Below are positions 37,229-48,995 of a stretch of 64,000 nucleotides of DNA, one piece after another. Origin of the DNA: Ophthalmolycus amberensis (taxonomy: Eukaryota > Chordata > Actinopteri > Perciformes > Zoarcidae). The stretch spans positions 2,259,894 through 2,323,893 of the forward strand of contig JAFEUB010000795.1 in NCBI GenBank assembly GCA_024529925.1. Direction: 5' to 3'. The notes beneath the pieces are model-generated. The model had not been told where the DNA came from and ran no database searches. It saw nothing but the letters and a program-made list of their open reading frames with translations. The translations under genes were made by a program, and so were the position numbers. How positions within the stretch are numbered: the stretch's first letter is position 1; each line of letters starts with the position of its first letter.

Positions 37229-37519
37229 CTACCCTTCCCAAGTTAGGTCATCTAAGTAGAACACAACCCTGATCCTACTCCTGCGTAATGACCACTGTTT
37301 CCATAGACTAAGCCAGGGAATAGCTGCAGCCAGTTGTGCTGGTATTGTATTCCTTGGAAGAAGAAATGCGGGAACGTTGTGCTTGGGGATGTGGAAATAG
37401 GCATCTCTCAGCAATTGCATGTGGGAGGTCCGACAGAAGGAAGTTGCCGATCTTAACTTCTTCAATTGTTGACCGCTTGACGCTGAAGAACAAATGGGAA
37501 CAGAACTATAGTCTGCCAT
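37229..37519 (-). pseudogene. DIRS-like reverse transcriptase fragment
   Basis: A 96-residue frame. LRDAYFHIPKH matches the RT motif containing the first catalytic aspartate. YLDDL matches the catalytic YxDD box. The distance between them is only about 50 residues, so the middle of the palm domain has been deleted. The element downstream in the minus sense supplies RNase H and recombinase remnants. Confidence 0.7.
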
Positions 37520-37599
37520 GTATCACGGATGTAGTACAGATGGACGAAGAGGCCCATGCAGGGCACGAGCTACAGCTGTTATATAGATGTTCATAGGAA

Positions 37600-38600
37600 G
37601 ATACATTACAGATTAGTATGCAGTGACAACTGTGGATTAACAAAGAAAGAAATCTGACTTTTATGGAGCTTAACATGAAAGAGCGGATGCATTATATTGG
37701 ATGACGGTCCCCTTTCTCCTTTAACTGCAGCTGATGGATGGCACATTACAATCCAAATCATACATTTACAAAACCTTCTTCCAAGTCTTTGACTTTTGAC
37801 ATGTTAATTGTCCTCTGTATGTTACTAAAATAATTTACGAGGTCCAGTTAGAGAGAATTTCCTCATGCAAGGGTCCGGAAGATCACAATAATGTCTAACT
37901 TGCGCAATGATTTAGTCCCATATGTATTGAAGTAGCCTATTAGTTGTATTAACGTCTGTATGTAGTCAGCAACTGATTATCAAATCAAATAAAGAAAGGT
38001 TGACTGAATAATATCTAAACAATATTCATTGTCAGTTTTCAAATTGAACTGGATGAATTATGAATAAAACATACTCAAATAATAAATACATGTTTTTCTC
38101 TCATTTCAAGTCAAATAAGGGCTGGATAAAAAACAATACATAACAGAAAGCTTTTGAAAAATGTTTATCTTAAAATAAAGTACTTTAGTTTAGAAAAATG
38201 AATTTCACTGAATTGTCCTGCAGCTTTAAATCCAATTCATTCAGGGTCAAGTGATGTCAACCAAGAAAACCATTATATTATTCTCATCTTCTAAAAAGAG
38301 AGATTTGTCTGTAGGGCCTTTATCTGTGGCTATTGAAACCACTTGTTTCAGCTCTATTGCTCTCTGTTTACAGCATTGTTGGGCAGTGAATTAATGCGCT
38401 CGGATTCTGATAGTATTGGGCTCTTGGATGTGAGAGGGTGCATTTGCTCAAAATACTTGTCCTTTCTCTCGTAGTGGCGCTTCACATTGTCTCTTTTTAT
38501 AATCGCCACGTTCTCTGAACATATGAGACGTACTGGTTTTGAACTGCCCGTGTGAAGAATGAAGATATGAGAGTCTGTCCATTATTGGTTAACGGCTCAG
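37600..38600. other. non-coding stretch
   Basis: AT-rich, no supported gene. It may include the poorly conserved left part of the hAT copy ending at 38923. Confidence 0.4.
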
Positions 38601-38611
38601 GTTAAGCTGTC

Positions 38612-38923
38612 CACATTCCTCTTTTTGGGGAACGTCTTGTGAAATAACTCATCTGACCCACGTACTTCTCCTGCTGGGTGTGTAAATCTCACTGCAGTTG
38701 CGATGCTAATCAGAATACACATATTTGATTAGCTGAGTAGCATCACGTGAGATGATGTACAACGCATGTAATTGGTTGGTGTGTTTCCTGGACCACTGAT
38801 CGAGTAGAACCACTCCGTCAAAATTAAATAATTCTCAATTATCTATCAGTTGTAGGCCAGGATCCAGATACAACGTTGTCTGGGTCCGGACCCGGACCGC
38901 GGTCCGCCTATTAGTGACCCCTG
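38612..38923 (+). mobile_element. hAT element end, copy 1
   Basis: Aligns by eye with 57455-57771. Shared blocks are CTCTTTTTGGgGAACGTC, CATATTTGATTaGCTGAG, CATCACGTGA and GGTGTGTTTCCTG, then a Cys/Gly-codon-like GGTCCGGA/CGGTCCGCC block. Both copies end in GACCCCTG, a hAT-style terminus. The left terminus was not found, so it is a partial copy. Confidence 0.6.
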
Positions 38924-38929
38924 TAGCCT

Positions 38930-40250
38930 AATGAAGCTAAGGATACATGTTTTATATAAATTAAAACAGGCTTTTGGAACACAATTTTTTGAAAGTATCA
39001 GAACCGAAATTTTCATGAGTTATTGTAATTTTGATAATTGCAGGTTACTCTTGTAGAAAAAAAATAAACCTTCCAGCCTATAGGAGCAGGCCACAGTGGC
39101 CTATGTAGCTACAGATTTGGCCACAGCCGCTGTCATTAGGTTGAACAAAGGCTACAAGTGCACTTCAAGATACTGAAAAACTTGAATGCCACAGCAGAAT
39201 TTTACAGACCCAACGGTTGATATTCAAACTAACTTAGTCCCAGCATTAACATGTTGGAGAAAACGTGACATTTAACTTTGAAATCACTGTACAAAACCAA
39301 CAAGACCTCCGAGGATGTTCTTTAAATGTGTTCAGAGAATTAGTTTTTTGGTGCTGCAGAGTCACAGTAAATCATTATCTCACTGGTATTAATGCTTCAA
39401 TACAGCAGACAGACCATACCATAATAGTGAATTGTGAATCACATGAGCTGGATGGGGATGGAGATGATGAGTCAAAGGTAACCCTGTGGAGTTCTGATTA
39501 TAAATAAATGATGGGTGATCGTCACAGCCAATGACATCTGGAGGAACAGTAGGCAGACAGAGAAAATAAGCAAAGATTCACAGAGTAGCTAAGGCATCAC
39601 CGACAATGTTCCAGGCAACAATACTGAGAGACACCTCAGGCTCTGACTGAACAACACAAACCGAGTCTGCCCAGAGGCTTGGCAACAGGTGACACAGACC
39701 CCATCAATCATCACAGTCAGTGATTCAGATTGGTCAGTGTTATTTTCTCGAGGGAAGGTGGCAAGCAGCATTTTTTCTTTGAATATATGTCGGAAACAAC
39801 AGTCATCAATCGTCAGAATCCTGGGTTTGTCTTGCCTGTCAATGTGACCATGTGCCTGTTTGTCATACAGAACAGGTTTGTCTGGTGGCTCAGTGGACAT
39901 ACATCCCTGCCCATCTGTCTATGAGGTACACTTCTTTCCTTTCTGTGCAACATTTGTGTACATGCATCACAAATGGAAGTGAATGCCATAAAGTTTGCAT
40001 TTTTCATCACCTGACCATTAGTTCTTAATATACACATATACATTTGAACTGTGACTCTACATGCTGCATTATTCTAGATCAGATGGCGCCAGCACGTCTA
40101 CATTTAATTAATATGAAACAACGCAGGGATGGAAATATTTCAAATTTGATGTTCAAATTGCTATTCCGCTCAAAATGCGCGGAAGGGATGGGCACATGAA
40201 GCATGATGAGTCTGGGGCCTGCTGGGAAACCCCAGGCCTGGCAGGGAGCA
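38930..40250. other. non-coding stretch
   Basis: No supported gene. The plus frame 39265-39507 has an acidic tail (Glu-Leu-Asp-Gly-Asp-Gly-Asp-Asp-Glu-Ser-Lys) before a weak donor (AAG|gtaacc), without a good acceptor. Confidence 0.45.
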
Positions 40251-40256
40251 CTATAC

Positions 40257-40372
40257 CTGACTGTGGAGCTCCTGGGCCTGCCGAGTCTGGCTCTGAAGCT
40301 GCTTTTGGTGTTGCTGCATGCGACTCTGTTCCTCCGGAGATCCAGACGGCTCTCCTGCAGTTCAGGCAGCGA
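40257..40372 (-). CDS. candidate coiled-coil exon with a one-base frame break, minus strand
   Basis: The minus strand reads from ggatctctcag| to AGTCAG|gtatag. The first 14 codons give a coiled-coil-like segment (SLPELQESRLDLR). The last 25 codons, in another frame, give a Gln-rich one (EQSRMQQHQKQL ... RQAQELHSQ). A single missing G in a GG/GGG run near 40331 would join them into 39 phase 0-0 codons; the observed length is 116 rather than 117 nt. This could be an assembly homopolymer error, a polymorphism, a pseudogene, or a wrong acceptor choice: ctccggag| would give the second half alone in phase 0. Confidence 0.4.
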
Positions 40373-40509
40373 CTGAGAGATCCTTGCTCCTGGTTGTCCA
40401 GCTATTGAACCACAAAAGGAGGCAGGGCAGCGAGAGGAGGAGAAAAATCAATCCAGTACACAGAGCCTATCCTCTCTGCGCAGCCAACCTGCTCAGTCTG
40501 TAGCTGAGA

Positions 40510-42425
40510 CTTAGATGCACCATGGTTCCCCATCCTCAAGAGCAGATCCTCAGAAATAAAGCCGGCCAAAATCCTGTCCCGTCAACGGCAGGCCTCATAT
40601 CTAATCTTCATCTGCTAATTCTATGTCAGGAGGACTGCTGAAGTTAAAGCCGAATTTTCTTGAAACTAAAGTCATAACTTATTTGAAACAAATGTTTGCA
40701 CATAATACAGAATACACTTATTGTGATGGCTAGAATGCAGTCTTTATTAAAAGAAAAAAACTGTTGATCGGTAACTCTATGTAGATTATAACGTTCAACA
40801 AGGAACTAATTAAAATGCATATCTATAAACATTGTTTTCTAAATCTAAAGACTGTCATGTTCAGGTAGAAATTTATCAATAAATAATTACAAATAAGTCA
40901 CTTTAAAAAAAATCTAAATTATAACTATAAGGACAGGTTATCAATGAACAGAAATGAAAAACTTAAAGTGGCAAATCCTGCTATTCAACTAGAACAGAAC
41001 ACTATACTACCAAAGTTAACTATTAATGTTTTATAGAAAATTACAGGTAATACTGAAGTAGTGCAGCAGTGGAATACACAGCGATGTGACTATATTGAGC
41101 AAACGGAGAGATAAACCGTTCTTGCAAAACTGAAAACAAACAGTTGCCAGCCCAGTACGAGAGCCAACAATAATAAACAGGCCACTAATTAATACTACCT
41201 CGCCGGGCTAAATCACAATAAGGGGAAGGGATGGAGGGGGAGAGAGAGGGAGAGAGGGAGCCAAAGCCGGTGAGAGAGAGAGGAAGAGGAGGGAGCTTTG
41301 GAGAAAGGAAAGGAGGACAGTAAGAGGAAGACAAACAAACCTAGCTCCTGGTTCACTTGGACGGAGGCTTTAATCCAGTGTGCCTGATGCAATGTCGTCG
41401 TTACAGAAGGAATTATAACCAGACAAGATGGAGACCCAGACAGGAACCAGAACAAACCATTATTTAACCGTCGGTATACAGGCTGGCAAATACTCCACGA
41501 AATCAACAAAAAGCAAGAGTAAAAAAGACAGTTATTTCCGTTCTTGCTCTGTTCAAGGCGCTGCGTCATCTCCGTGTCCGTTTTTGATTCTCGGAATAAG
41601 TCAAACAAAAGAGGCTGGCGGTTATTCCTGAATTAAAAATACAGATTATGCAGAAATCCATTTCACGGAATCGCTTAAAACGCGTCTCATCCGTTAGCGC
41701 ACTCTTTCTATATGCGATCCACACCGATAACCCTGGTCTTGCTTTCTTTCCCTCACAATCGCTCCCTCTCTCTCTATTCTCCCCTCCTAAACTGATCAAT
41801 ACTTCATTTAAATCATGACATTAGCACACTACTACTGGAAAAGAGGGCGAGAACAAATACAAATGAGCTTCTTATGCTACACAATATCTGATGTTCAATG
41901 TCCGAGGATTGTAAGATTTCTTCATAATAAATGTGCAAGACAAAGACAGAAATGTATATGGAACTGTGCAGGGGCTGTACTGCTGTTTTGATTTGAGCTC
42001 CTGAGCCTCACGCTGATCAATACAGATTTAAACCCAGGCTGCAGAGAGCTATCATAATATCTCATCTCATCAGAAAAAGGCAAACATGCTTTCCCAATTA
42101 TCATCTCAAATTACTAGTGCCGAGGGAACACAGTTGGATGCTGATGGAGGCATATTTCATATTTATTCAGCAGAATTTTTACTTTAGCACCTGAGCGCAT
42201 AATTGCCTAATATATATGCACACTCACACTTTTATCTATTCACATAATTCACAATGAGCACAATCAATACTGGCCTCTCCATACTCTGCTCCATGCTCAT
42301 AAAGTGCGTCTGCATAGAATAAGCCGTTCAGAAAACCCCAAACCACACCAGCTAATTTCCTGGCGCTCATTGAAATTGAGAGCGAGAGCAACTGGCTAAT
42401 CTTCCTGTTCGTCATTAAACCCGGA
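40510..42425. other. non-coding stretch
   Basis: Includes a GA-rich tract (about 41220-41330). The 131-aa minus frame across it (41213-41608) owes its Ser/Leu/Pro tail to that tract. No supported gene. Confidence 0.5.
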
Positions 42426-42432
42426 TATTTAC

Positions 42433-42516
42433 CTGAGAAGCCTGAGAGTCACGGGCCTGGTGAGGGAGCAACACATCTCTTTGGAATATCTGGATAGTCT
42501 CATCCCGCTGAGATAG
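42433..42516 (-). CDS. candidate 28-codon coiled-coil-like exon, minus strand
   Basis: The best-formed exon-like segment on this strand. The acceptor is gatcggcttcttctcag and the donor TTCTCAG|gtaaat, with 84 nt fully open, phase 0 at both ends. The peptide begins LSQRDETIQIFQRDVLLPHQ and then Ala-Arg-Asp-Ser-Gln-Ala-Ser-Gln. Charged and Gln-rich with hydrophobics at a/d-like spacing, it fits a coiled coil. In the minus sense the next segment is at 40.3 kb, also phase 0 and Gln-rich, so the two could splice together. Gene not recognised. Confidence 0.45.
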
Positions 42517-42519
42517 CTG

Positions 42520-45300
42520 AGAAGAAGCCGATCAGGTCAGGTTTTCTCCATTCCGAACATGGGTGAACAGAGGCGAGGACAGGAAGAAAAGAGAGAAGAG
42601 AGAGGGGCAGACCGTGAGCCCAACACTAGGCGGCAAGTGGTGGAAATAGAGCCGAAGACGATCACTCGGGGGAACATGCACTTACATTTAGCCTTGCGCC
42701 AATGTCAACCAATGAGCAATTAGGCAGACAAGACTTAAGTTATTGATCGGGGGTTCAGACTCTTTTCTCAGGGCTAACTAGCCTGCCTGAGGTTGTGTCA
42801 TGGCTGCTACAGCTGTGGACTGCAAGTCAAGGAAAGGCAGTACAACAGGAAGAGGGAGGAAGGGCAGGGCAGGTCTTTCTCTCCTCAGGCCTTCAGCTCT
42901 TGTGTTGGGCACTGGACATTATCATTTAGGCTGCTATTGATTGCCACATGCTAAATAAACCTTCATATCAAGCAGTCGCTCACAAAAAGAAAAGCACAAG
43001 TAGAATGCATACATCCAATCAAATATATACAAAATCTTGGAAAAGCATCACTGACAGTATACGAGTTTTCAAATTGAAAAAAATAAGTTATGTAATACCT
43101 AAAGTGCCAAGAATTTCAAATTAAGTTTACAATTTAAAAGGTGCAAGAGATTGGGAACATTTTGATTGCTTCTCAGCAGCTGTCAACATGCCGGCGGCTT
43201 ATAGCGAACGGTGCTAACAGCGCTAACAGAACAAACTAAAGCCAAAGTGCTGACAGAGCTGGCAGTGTTTATCTGAGGGGGAACCGAAGGGTGGGCGCTA
43301 CACCTCCGCCACAACGCCGTCGGTTGGGACGGCATTATCAGCTGTAACCACAGTATTACAGCAGTGCAGAGCAATGACCGGCTAGCCAGTGGGGGACAAC
43401 ATGCACAGAGGGAGAGAGACTTCATCTCTGCTCAGGTAAACGTTAGTCCACTATATCTTTACATAGCAAATAGTTGTTTGATCCTGTATTTAATAGCTTC
43501 AAATTGTAAATAGGCATTATAATGGAGCAATCCTGCGACTCGCTAGATGGCCAGTTCTTTCAGTTTTCATCAATGCAAACCCTTTCCCATTGTTGCCAAG
43601 ATTTAAGCTAAGCTTAACATACTCAATGCAGAAAATGAAAAGAATACAAAAGACATCATCATGTACAGTTCTTATCTTTCTTTCATCTATCTTTGTAGTT
43701 GACTCGGCTGCAGACATCCTACAGCTCCAATATCACAAGATAGGATAGAAACACACATTGTAGCTTAGTGGAACAATGCACCCCGCTGGTTTGGCTTCCT
43801 CTGGTACTGAAGGTCTGGCTGGTTTGACAATGTGAGCCAAGCTGAGCTTTGTTAACAATGGCTAGGTTAGCTAGCTAATAGCTAAAACCGACACATAGCT
43901 TTTGAATAAGCTATACAGTTTTTACCTCTATGACTGTATTACCCTCCTGAAGCCCTTGATGCACTACATGCAAATTATTAAGTCGTGTTTTCTTATTTCA
44001 TCATTTGTCTGTGTTTCCTGTTTTATTTTGTGCTACTTACATCTCCTCTCAGGTCACTTCACTTCTTGTCTTTGTGTGTTTTCCCGCCACTGTGATTGTC
44101 TGCCCCGCCCCCTGATTGATCCCACCTGTGTCGAATCACCTACACCTCCCTAGTGTATCCCCCCGTTTCTGTGCCAGTTCAACTTTGTCCTCTGTGCCAA
44201 GCGGTCCAGCAATTTCCTCGTCTTCATGTTCCTGTTTTTGATAGCGCTCTGTTTTTCTTCGACTACTTCATCAAACAGAAATTCTTTATTTTTAAACACC
44301 TTCCAGAGTTGCACACAGTAGCATGTATAGAAAAAAAAGCTTGCCAAAAACGGAGCTCAGTCACGTTTGGCTTGCATACACAACAGTGTACTGTAGCGTC
44401 TGTTCTTTCGCAGCACTGATCCATGATCCACCTCATGAAAAGAACTCATCATTTACCCTTTAGGGTACCTAAAGGCACTTCGACAATGTGAAGTGAAAAA
44501 TAGATTTAAAATTCTTTTTTGCTAGATAAAGGATTAATATAACACACTCGTCTGACAGAGGTTGGTCTTTTCTTTAAGGTATTTGACATTCACATTTTGT
44601 TAGATGTTCCCATTATTTGGTCTAGCTTCTGTACATGCAAAGGACATCATTTTAAATTCAAAATCATCCGAAACACTAACATTAAACCTTACTTACTGCT
44701 GTCCATTGTCATTCAGCATGTCATACAATTAAAGTGCTTTTTTTATGAGGAGGCTGCAGAGAATCTTCTCTACATACATGCCCAAACGAGAAAATGAATG
44801 AACAAGCATTATATGCGGAGGCAGTGTTCTCCCCTTTTGCTCTGGCTTGTGCTTTTATACGCAGTCCTTTCTTGTGTTTTGAAAATCAATTCTGATATTT
44901 CACAGAAGGCATGATAATGAAAGGGCAATGAAGAAAAAAAACGCTCTCTGAGGCGATTGCTCATTCCTCACAGCTTCCATTGCCTCTGCATCAAAAGGAC
45001 ACCTTTAATATTTGGACTTTCCACGTCACTCTAGGCTAAATCCCTAGCAACCACCATAGCAACATACTCTGAGTCCAACGTGAAATGCATGGCAAGTTCC
45101 CTGCTGCCACCAGCCAGAGAACAAATAGGGGGGAGGAGAGAAAAAAGGAAAGACTCAAATGAAACAGACAGAAATGCTTGAAAGGTCAAAATTAAGTGGA
45201 GCTGAGAAGACATAACGGCACACCACAGAAATGCTCATATCAATAATCACACAGTTTGTGTGTGTGACACATGACAAACGAAGCACAGTATAAGCTATAA
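42520..45300. other. non-coding stretch with repeat-like segments
   Basis: A G/C-rich segment (about 43180-43440, 'gctaacagcgctaacag...') and one at about 44010-44260 ('ttgatcccacctgtgtcgaatcacc') resemble teleost interspersed repeats I have seen, but I cannot define ends or families. No supported gene. Confidence 0.35.
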
Positions 45301-45309
45301 AAGACTCAC

Positions 45310-45391
45310 CTGAGACAACTTCTGTGTAATGCAGACAAAGAAGCTCAGACCAGTGGGTCTCCTGTTCATAGATTTTCCTGCTGCGCTGCTT
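45310..45391 (-). CDS. candidate 82-nt coding exon, minus strand
   Basis: Strong signals on the minus strand: acceptor gcttttccccatctaaaag and near-consensus donor TCTCAG|gtgagtc. One frame (phase 0 start, ends with one spare base) reads KQRSRKIYEQETHWSELLCL, then His-Tyr-Thr-Glu-Val-Val-Ser. A second frame, ending in phase 0, reads Met-Asn-Arg-Arg-Pro-Thr ... Gln-Lys-Leu-Ser-Gln. The first joins cleanly to the ATG exon at 50.9 kb but not to the 42.4-kb exon, which needs a phase 0 end. Either an exon is missing between them or one boundary is wrong. A polypyrimidine-rich acceptor also exists inside (ttacacag|), which would leave a 12-nt exon. Confidence 0.4.
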
Positions 45392-45718
45392 CTTTTAGAT
45401 GGGGAAAAGCAAATCTCACCCGGGCAGATGCATGACATTTTTTAAACGTAGTAAATTAATAAATATGAGCGCGTGCACACATAAACAATTGTTACATAGA
45501 TTTATAAATGGACCATCACGTTATCATGGTATCAGCATGGAATAAGACGACCTTGCAAAAGTCTTTGCAATATTGCCCACCCATCTTTTCACATTTCACA
45601 TTTCTGTGATATTCTACAAGCTGAAGCAGTGCTCTCTCTGCCAATATTCTCCTATTTTAGATCAGCGCAGCGGCACCTGCTTCTGGCCCTGATATTAACA
45701 ATGCCTTAAAAGGTGCAA

Positions 45719-46744
45719 CAGGGTTCATACACATTTTGACCAATGGATTTCCATGACTTTTCCATGACTTTAAACCAAATTTCCATGACCAAACATTTTG
45801 TGAAATCTCAGTGTATGAAAAAGTGAGAAAATGTAGTATTTAAAACAACAATGAGAATTCCAAAGCATACAGTATACCTTAAATGATACAAACGAATGAG
45901 AGACAATAGTTTGATTAAAAGAATAAACATTTATAAATAGACTCTGGTTGACAGGCATTCATAACACTGACACATCAATAAGAGCTTTAGTAGGTAGTAG
46001 CATCCAGCTCGTGCACATATTGCTTTCCCTTTTGTAGTGCAAAGTTTTCATTGAACCCTGTTACCGTATGGCTTAATATTAACTTCCACTGTTACTGCAA
46101 AGCTGTTGGAATTGTGGCCTATCTTCTATTTGCAATTAATATGCATTCAATCCAGTTAAATTATTTAAATGAAAATGATAATCTACTCTGGCTGAGGTAG
46201 CTTATAAAGAGTAAAATAATAGCTGTGATCTATACACACCTCTGCATTAGCAACCCGCTTAAATGAAGGTACAGGCACCTTAACCCTCATTATTTCAGGG
46301 TTCTTGGGAGCAACGTGGGACTGTTGGGACTGTTAGTACACTGGCTGTGGTCATTACAGTGAACAGTGTGATGAGAGGACATGTGAGCCCTTGTTGCTGT
46401 AGTTCATCTCCTTGGAGCAGAGGCTGCATTTAGCATACCCTGCCTTATCAAAGTATTTAAAACACTGTGACAGCAGGAAGCTGTACTCGCGTCTGTTTAG
46501 ACCTCCACCTTTATCCAGGCCCAACTCCACTTTTATCCAGGCCCAGGTCCACTCAAAGCTCAGCCCTGCGTCAAGCTGCGCTACACAACCAGCCTCCTCT
46601 CCCTGAAGCTCTCTGACCTCATCATCTCATCGGTATCTGGGCCTCATGTTTCGTGGTCATGAAAGTTCCAGTGTTCCAGGCCTGGAAATAACCATTTTAA
46701 AATTCCATGACTTTTCCAGGTTTTCCATGACCGTACGAACCCTG
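45719..46744. mobile_element. non-autonomous TIR transposon, 1026 bp
   Basis: Ends are CAGGGTTCATAC (left) and GTACGAACCCTG (right), forming terminal inverted repeats. Inside each end is a repeated TTCCATGACTTTTCCATGAC-like or CATGACTTTTCCAGG block typical of this teleost family. GTGCAA flanks both sides (45713-45718 and 46745-46750). An 8-bp duplication of the hAT type is possible if the terminal C is shared (GGTGCAAC/T). No transposase frame inside, so mobilised in trans. Confidence 0.75.
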
Positions 46745-46749
46745 GTGCA

Positions 46750-48065
46750 ATGTCTGGCGACATGCTGCAAAGACATAGGGGGCAGCATTTCACCTCTGTG
46801 TCAATACAATCTGAATTTACCAGCAGGGCAAGAAAAGACACAATTTGAAAATAACACTGCTATCTTATAATCTTCACATGTGGCATAAGCCCCCTTTGTG
46901 TTTGCTGTGCCACTAATTGGGGGGCTTTATAGTCCATCTCCTGGAGCCTCCTCGCCCCCTCATCCCGGTGAAGTAGTCTCCTGGTGGCGAGCAGGACGAA
47001 ATTAAAAAAGGAGTCGTTTTCTCGTTTCTGCCGCTTTGGATTTAATCCAATAAAACACACTATCAAAACATACACGTACCCTGTACCTTCAACGTGATTG
47101 ACAAGCCCCCAGGGCAGCTCTACTCTTTGTCCTCTCATGTTGGGCCGAGGCCAGACTGAATGTAACGGTGACTCACTATCGCCTCTCCACGTATAGACAG
47201 GACGGGCCGGGGCTGGTTAGCGCGACCATTTCAGTAGACATCTCCACAACACAATACATAGACATAACGACAACTTCATCACTGGAACCTCTTCAGGTTG
47301 GTAGTGTTAGTTAATTTTTTGAGTGTTTCAAACTAAAATTCTGGCCAGATCTTACACATTGCATTGCATTAATGGAATATTTCACAAAAATCATTCTAAA
47401 CGCTTAGTGTTGGGAAGACATTTTCCTTTTTAGATTGTCTGGGATAGTCTTCTGATGACCCTAAATTTCAAGATGCAACATGCAATTTTGTACGATATGT
47501 CTGCGAGTATCATCAGTTCCTCAAGTTTCACATAAGAAGCTTGTGAGCAGTGGACTACAGCAGGTGTAGTGATTTTACTCTATAGTCTATACTGATGTCA
47601 TGTATTGTAATGATCCCTTTAGTAACCCTTTCCTTCTAAATCGTGGGTACGTCCACATCAGTGCTTTTAGTCTGCGGGGTAAATTTAGGCTCCCTGCTAG
47701 TCAAACACTTCAGTCGATTGACTCATTTTGGTGAATAATCCATTATTGCACTGGCCATCTGTATGCTGGATGGCCCAAACACAATGGGACTAAATATGGC
47801 TAAAAATGGTGCTTCCATACTGCTTTTATTACTCACACAGTAACTGCATCTTTGTCACTCAGGACCAAAGTACACAAATCTACCGGTACTTGCGTGTGAC
47901 AAGTAACAGTGGTTGCAACAAATAGAAGCAGTATATTTGATCATATTTTGGCAAAACTGAGTGTTGAAACAGATACGGTGGACAGTGGGGAAGTGGATTA
48001 TGCTGCAAGAATGGTTTGAGATGTTTGTATGGTCATTGTAACCGTTCAAACTGTACAACTATACA
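46750..48065. other. non-coding stretch
   Basis: Contains an open minus frame at 46860-47138 without credible splice or domain support. Nothing else recognised. Confidence 0.5.
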
Positions 48066-48067
48066 GC

Positions 48068-48995
48068 ACCTTTCATCCTTAGAGCCACTTTTCAATACGG
48101 CTTTGTATTGGCAGCCACCTCACAATACGATACATATCGCGATACGATACAATACATATAGCAATACATTGCAATACTGAAAATGTAAAAATAGAGCTGA
48201 AAATACAACTTGCCGTGTACCACCTGGATAGTCTAATACGTACATCGATAACTCAGCAGACAAATTGCATCAAAAGTACTTCAAAAGGTATTTGCATTGC
48301 ATAGTCACTCAGCAGTGAACACACTTGACTGAAAAGCACCTGCCATAAAACAATATATGAAAATAAGGTGCATATTGTAATGTCATTTTGTCACTGAACA
48401 CTTTTTTCTTACTAAAATGCACTTTCCACAACTTGATTTGAAATAAAACACATATTGTATAATTTTCTGATTTTGTCACTGACCACTCTTAACTTACATG
48501 TAGATGCCATAAACATCATATGAAATGAAGTGCATTAAGTACAGTTGTCTATCACTATGGCTGGGTCCTTCCCATTTACGTCCCATTCCTCCACGTTCAG
48601 TTTTCAGAAACTCCGCAATGTTCCTGCCTGTACGGCTCTCATGCATTGTCCGAGTCTGCAAAACACATGAAACTAGTCCCCACTCCTCAGTGATGTATGA
48701 TGGCTAGTCTTCTAACACCGCACGTAAGGGCTACTCTCTCTCTCTGCAGGGGGTAGCGATGTTTCGACACGTTTCTTCCTGGGCACTACACTGCTACTTC
48801 CCTCATTTGTTTGCGAGTCGGGATCACACAGCGCTGCTCCGCAGCATACGGCCACTTGCTTGTGAGACGCCATGTTGTGATATTGGCTGGATCATGTAAC
48901 AGGCCAGGAAAAATCTGTTTAAAACAGGATTTAACAAAATAAATAAAATTATTGATACAAGTCGCGGTTGTATCAATACACTATTGTCGGGTATT
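48068..48995. mobile_element. probable non-autonomous DNA transposon (GATAC-rich ends)
   Basis: The left side is dense in degenerate ATACGATAC/CAATACAT units, including a TATCGCGATACGATAC stretch. The right side has related ATTGATACAAG / TGTATCAATACAC units in inverted sense, about 0.9 kb away. This layout is familiar from a teleost DNA repeat. Exact ends and target duplication were not found. Confidence 0.45.

Larger units (their letters stand above)
36410..37600 (-). mobile_element. decayed DIRS-type retroelement (RT, RNase H, tyrosine recombinase), minus strand
   Basis: Minus-strand frames occur in the DIRS order. Reverse transcriptase (37229-37519) has LRDAYFHIPKH and, after a deletion, RIRVVFYLDDL. 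An RNase H / linker region (36806-37045) has LWSHKHLLSIRALYT. A tyrosine-recombinase N-terminal domain (36645-36911) has Tyr-Ala-x-Arg-Trp-Ser ... Trp-Cys-Val-Glu-Arg-Gly. A further recombinase remnant (36430-36744) has ISLKMLSPKTH. Frames shift repeatedly and no recombinase catalytic tyrosine is identifiable, so the copy is dead. Element ends are not defined; DIRS ends are inverted or split repeats and were not found. Family is assigned by recognition of these motifs. Confidence 0.7.

Noticed and set aside
46860..47138. 92-aa minus-strand frame
   Set aside because: No splice context or family resemblance.
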